The notes below the pieces were generated by a model. The model was not told the origin of the DNA, made no database searches, and saw only the letters and a list, made by a program, of their open reading frames with translations. From the NCBI GenBank assembly GCA_028023455.1, contig JAQFVV010012490.1:746001-810000 (forward strand): 64,000 bases of DNA, written 5' to 3'. Source of the DNA: Epiperipatus broadwayi (taxonomy: Eukaryota; Onychophora; Udeonychophora; Euonychophora; Peripatidae). The number at the start of each line of letters is the position of its first letter. Position 1 is the stretch's first letter. The position numbers and the translations under genes are program-made. This document shows, in pieces, positions 61,481 through 64,000 of the stretch.

Positions 61481-61795
61481 GACTATTAGAGTTGGTTAGA
61501 GCATTACCTTAAAATTCAATAATCAAGAATCTAAGGACCCAGGTTCGAATCCCATGCTAGTACTGTCACTGGTCAGACCAGCAACACCTGAAGAAGAGCG
61601 GAGAATAATACTTCTTGAAATGTTGTGCATATACTAACCTGTTTATATTAGTAACAGTTAGTGCATATACTAACCTGTTTGCTGTGATATTACTAACAGT
61701 TGAATGTATTTGGAATATTTAAATAAAATAAAATTTCTCTAAAACATTCAACACATATATTAGATGATGGAAATAGTCCAATATAAAAATACAAC
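61481..61795 (+). mobile_element. Composite tRNA-headed SINE with Penelope pseudo-LTR tail, copy 2
   Basis: The head at 61481-61567 is tRNA-like: GACTATTAGAGTTGGTTAGAG (acceptor start and A box), CCTTA/TAAGG stem with a loop of about 20 bases, then B box CAGGTTCGAATCCC and a 3' half ending ACTGTC. The tail follows: gaccagcaacacctgaagaag at 61576, gaataatacttcttgaaatg, actaacctg, then aaataaaataaaatttctct and gatgatggaaatagtccaat near 61765-61785. A stretch of about 36 bases (gtgcatatactaacctgtt...) is tandemly duplicated at 61625-61701. The tail equals the PLE pseudo-LTR at 44242-44430, but no PLE coding sequence is adjacent, so this copy supports an independent short element. Confidence 0.75.
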
Positions 61796-62470
61796 TGTAT
61801 CAGAAAGTTTCTGACATTTGAAAACATACCCTTTTTTCGATAAAATAAAACTTATAAAAGTAGAATTTATTTAATTGAGCTTCTTAACAAGTTTTGAGAG
61901 TATAATACCTCATATGCAACAAGTTTTAAATGATTTAACATTAGAATTATAAAAGGAATTTTATTTCAACAGTTACTTCATGAATGCCTGTTGATGTACT
62001 TATTACTAGTATAATTAAAGGAAAGAGCTGAATTGCTTTGAATTTAAGGTAGTTATGATTTATGCCCCATGTAGCCGCAAGAGGCGCTATTTCTGTGTCA
62101 ACCACAGAAATATTCAGAGTAATTTAATAATATAAGTTATGAAATTGCTAAAGATCTCATTGTAAAATGCAACAAGTTTGTATTTTGATAAATTCAATAA
62201 TTATAATTTTGTTTTTCTGAATAATAAGAGGATTTGGGCATAAATCGTTTGCATATACAAAAACAAATGAACTGGAGGATATGATGATAATGAATTATCT
62301 GACACAGATGAAATTTTACTCCTTTCAAATGATGAATTGTATATTGATCCTTTGGACAAAATTTTTGAGATAAACCATTTACTCCTAACAATGATCATTT
62401 AACATGAAAATTTTGAGCACATTCTTAGTCAATTTGATCTTGGTTCACATATCTCCATAGATCTTTTTTA
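61796..62470. other. AT-rich noncoding stretch
   Basis: A small G+C-richer patch (cccatgtagccgcaagaggc near 62063) is unassigned. The overlapping - strand frames at 62194-62398 have no recognisable content. Confidence 0.4.
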
Positions 62471-62474
62471 AATC

Positions 62475-64000
62475 TTCATCATCATCATCATCAACCATTA
62501 TCAATCCACTGTAGGATAAAGGTCTCTCCAAGTTTAATCCATCTTCTCCGATCTTTAGTTTCTCTTCTCCACAACACCCCTGCACATTTTCTTATTTCAT
62601 CCATCCATCTCACATGTGGTCTCTTTCTGGGTCTTTTACAATCTCTTGGAATCCAGTTTAAAATTTCAATTGTCATCTCTTCTAGCAATATGTCCAGCCC
62701 AACTCCATTTCAATCTTTTAATTTTTTCAATAAGGTCAGTAACATCTGTTTGTTGTCTTACCCATACATTGCGTTTTCGATCTCTTCTTGTTACTCCCAA
62801 CATACATCTCTCCATACTCCTTTGAGTGGTCTGAAGTCTCTGTATTGCTCTTCTATTAAGTATCCAAGTCTCAGATCCATAAGTAAGAACTGGTAAAACA
62901 CATTTGTTAAAAACCATCCTTTTCAAGCACATAGGCATATTTCCTTTTAGTATCAAGTTATTTCTACCAAAAGGACTCCAACCAAGTTTAATTCTATGAT
63001 TAATTTCCTCCATTATGTTTCCATCTGTATTAATAATCTGACCAAGGTATTTGTAATTGTTAACTTCTTCTAATTCTTCATAATCAATCTTTATTTTCAT
63101 ATTTTGAGCAAATCGATTAAACATTACTTTAGTCTTTTTAACATTTATCTTTAGTCCTACTTTTCTACTTTAATCTGCTAACTCCTGCAACATTTCCTGC
63201 AGCTCTGAAGCATTATTTGCAAAAACAACTACATCATCTGCGAAATCTAAATGACTTAAATACTCTTTATTTACTTTCACTCCTTTAGTTTCCCATTTTA
63301 ATCCACAAAATACTTCTTGCAGCACTGCTGTAAAAAGTTTTGGAGATATGGAGTCACCTTGTCTTACACCTTTCTCAATGTTGATTTTTCCAGTATCATT
63401 ATGTAATCTAATTGTTGCTGTTGCATTTTTATAAATATTCTTTAAAATATGACAATATCCTGGATCTATACCTTGATGATCCAAGGCTTTAATCACTGAA
63501 GAAATGTGTATAGAATCGAATGCTTTTTCATAATCTACAAATCCAAAACATAATGACAACTCATATTCATTTGTCCTTTCTATGACTTCCCTCAATACCT
63601 GGATATGATCTATTGTACTAAAACCATTTTTAAATCCAGCTTGTTCTCTTGGTTGGTGGAAATCCAAAGTTCTCTGTAGACGAGTTGTAATTATCTTGGT
63701 AAAAATTTTATATAAAACTGATAAAAGGCTGATAGGTCTGTAATTTCTAATATCTTCTTTATCACCTTTTGTAAATATTAATATTATTACTGCAATCTTC
63801 CGCTACATCTTTATCATTTAGACATTTGGTATATAACTTTGCTAAAATTGTTTCTATTTCTTCACCTGCTTCTTTTAATATATCAATTATAATTCCATCA
63901 TTTCCTGGAGCCTTTCCTTTCTTCATACATTTAATTGCATGTCTCACTTCTTCATTTAAAATTCTGGGCAATTCGGAAGATGTAATAGATATAGGAGGTA
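62475..64000 (-). mobile_element. RTE-type LINE copy F, 3' half, truncated by the window end
   Basis: The copy starts with a (GAT)n-type tail at 62477-62495 and continues on the - strand through the C-terminus and RT to the window edge, where homology is still running. It is very similar to copy B. No target duplication can be judged because the 5' side is outside. Confidence 0.9.
62491..63971 (-). pseudogene. RTE reverse transcriptase and C-terminal domain (copy F)
   Basis: Fragments in order on the - strand: 63971-63762 (NEEVRHAIKCMKKGKAPGND, then GIIIDILKEAGEEIE); 63667-63170 with QPREQAGFKNGFSTIDH, GFVDYEKAFDSIHISS (motif A), KGVRQGDSISPKLFTAVLQ (motif B) and LDFADDVVVFANN (motif C); 63124-62666 with VNNYKYLGQIINTDGN, LTYGSETWILNRR and LKWSWAGHIARRDDN; and 62688-62491 with PRKRPHVRWMDEIRKCAGV. 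Breaks: a stop near 63172 (TAA in the motif C-thumb linker), a deletion-type shift near 62675, and one near 63800. Few lesions, so comparable in age to copy B. Confidence 0.87.

Noticed and set aside
1-64000. CRISPR arrays, operons, prokaryotic features
   Set aside because: No regularly spaced direct repeats were seen. Introns, SINEs, LINEs and Penelope elements show eukaryotic DNA.

Overview
The window is AT-rich metazoan nuclear DNA (about a quarter G+C by eye) with no bacterial-style gene packing. It contains pieces of one conserved host gene and is otherwise intronic or intergenic sequence full of decayed retroelements. Two exons on the + strand, 34642-34796 and 49281-49426, encode consecutive parts of serine palmitoyltransferase subunit 2 (SPTLC2, called lace in flies). 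They are separated by an intron of about 14.5 kb. The wording of the exons ([27 protein letters not shown]) looks arthropod-like. That, the very low G+C, Penelope-like elements and an insect-type tRNA-Ser primer site suggest an arthropod, perhaps a chelicerate. This placement is inference only.

Layout. 1-8.6 kb: AT-rich DNA with a tRNA retropseudogene/SINE flanked by 15-bp target duplications (4290-4399), and a probable LTR with a tRNA-Ser primer-binding site (6172-6640). 8.6-24.7 kb: two near full-length copies of one RTE-type LINE on the - strand (A 8638-11816; B 21429-24648), a third copy lacking its 3' part (D), two Penelope-like (PLE) GIY-YIG remnants, and two long inverted repeats. 25.5-33.1 kb: a degenerate coiled-coil gag/ORF1-like pseudogene carrying a tandem duplication, a heavily decayed + strand RTE copy (C), and a foldback repeat. 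34.2-49.4 kb: the SPTLC2 exon pair; the intron holds four inverted-repeat elements, a LINE 5'UTR fragment, a Penelope-like element with inverted pseudo-LTRs, and a Tigger-like remnant. 49.4-64 kb: further foldback copies, a second LINE type (58.26-59.7 kb), a tRNA-headed SINE with a PLE tail, and RTE copy F running off the window end.

The recurring theme is foldback architecture. At least eight inverted-repeat structures lie in 64 kb, and three of them carry PLE protein remnants. The most interesting system-like observation is a short composite retroelement, seen at 41885-42171 (-) and 61481-61795 (+). It joins a tRNA-like head with an enlarged anticodon loop to the pseudo-LTR tail of the neighbouring Penelope-like element, and that tail contains a hammerhead-ribozyme-like core (CTGAAGA, short stem, GAAA). 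Apart from SPTLC2 I see no intact host gene. No upstream or downstream SPTLC2 exon could be found in the window.
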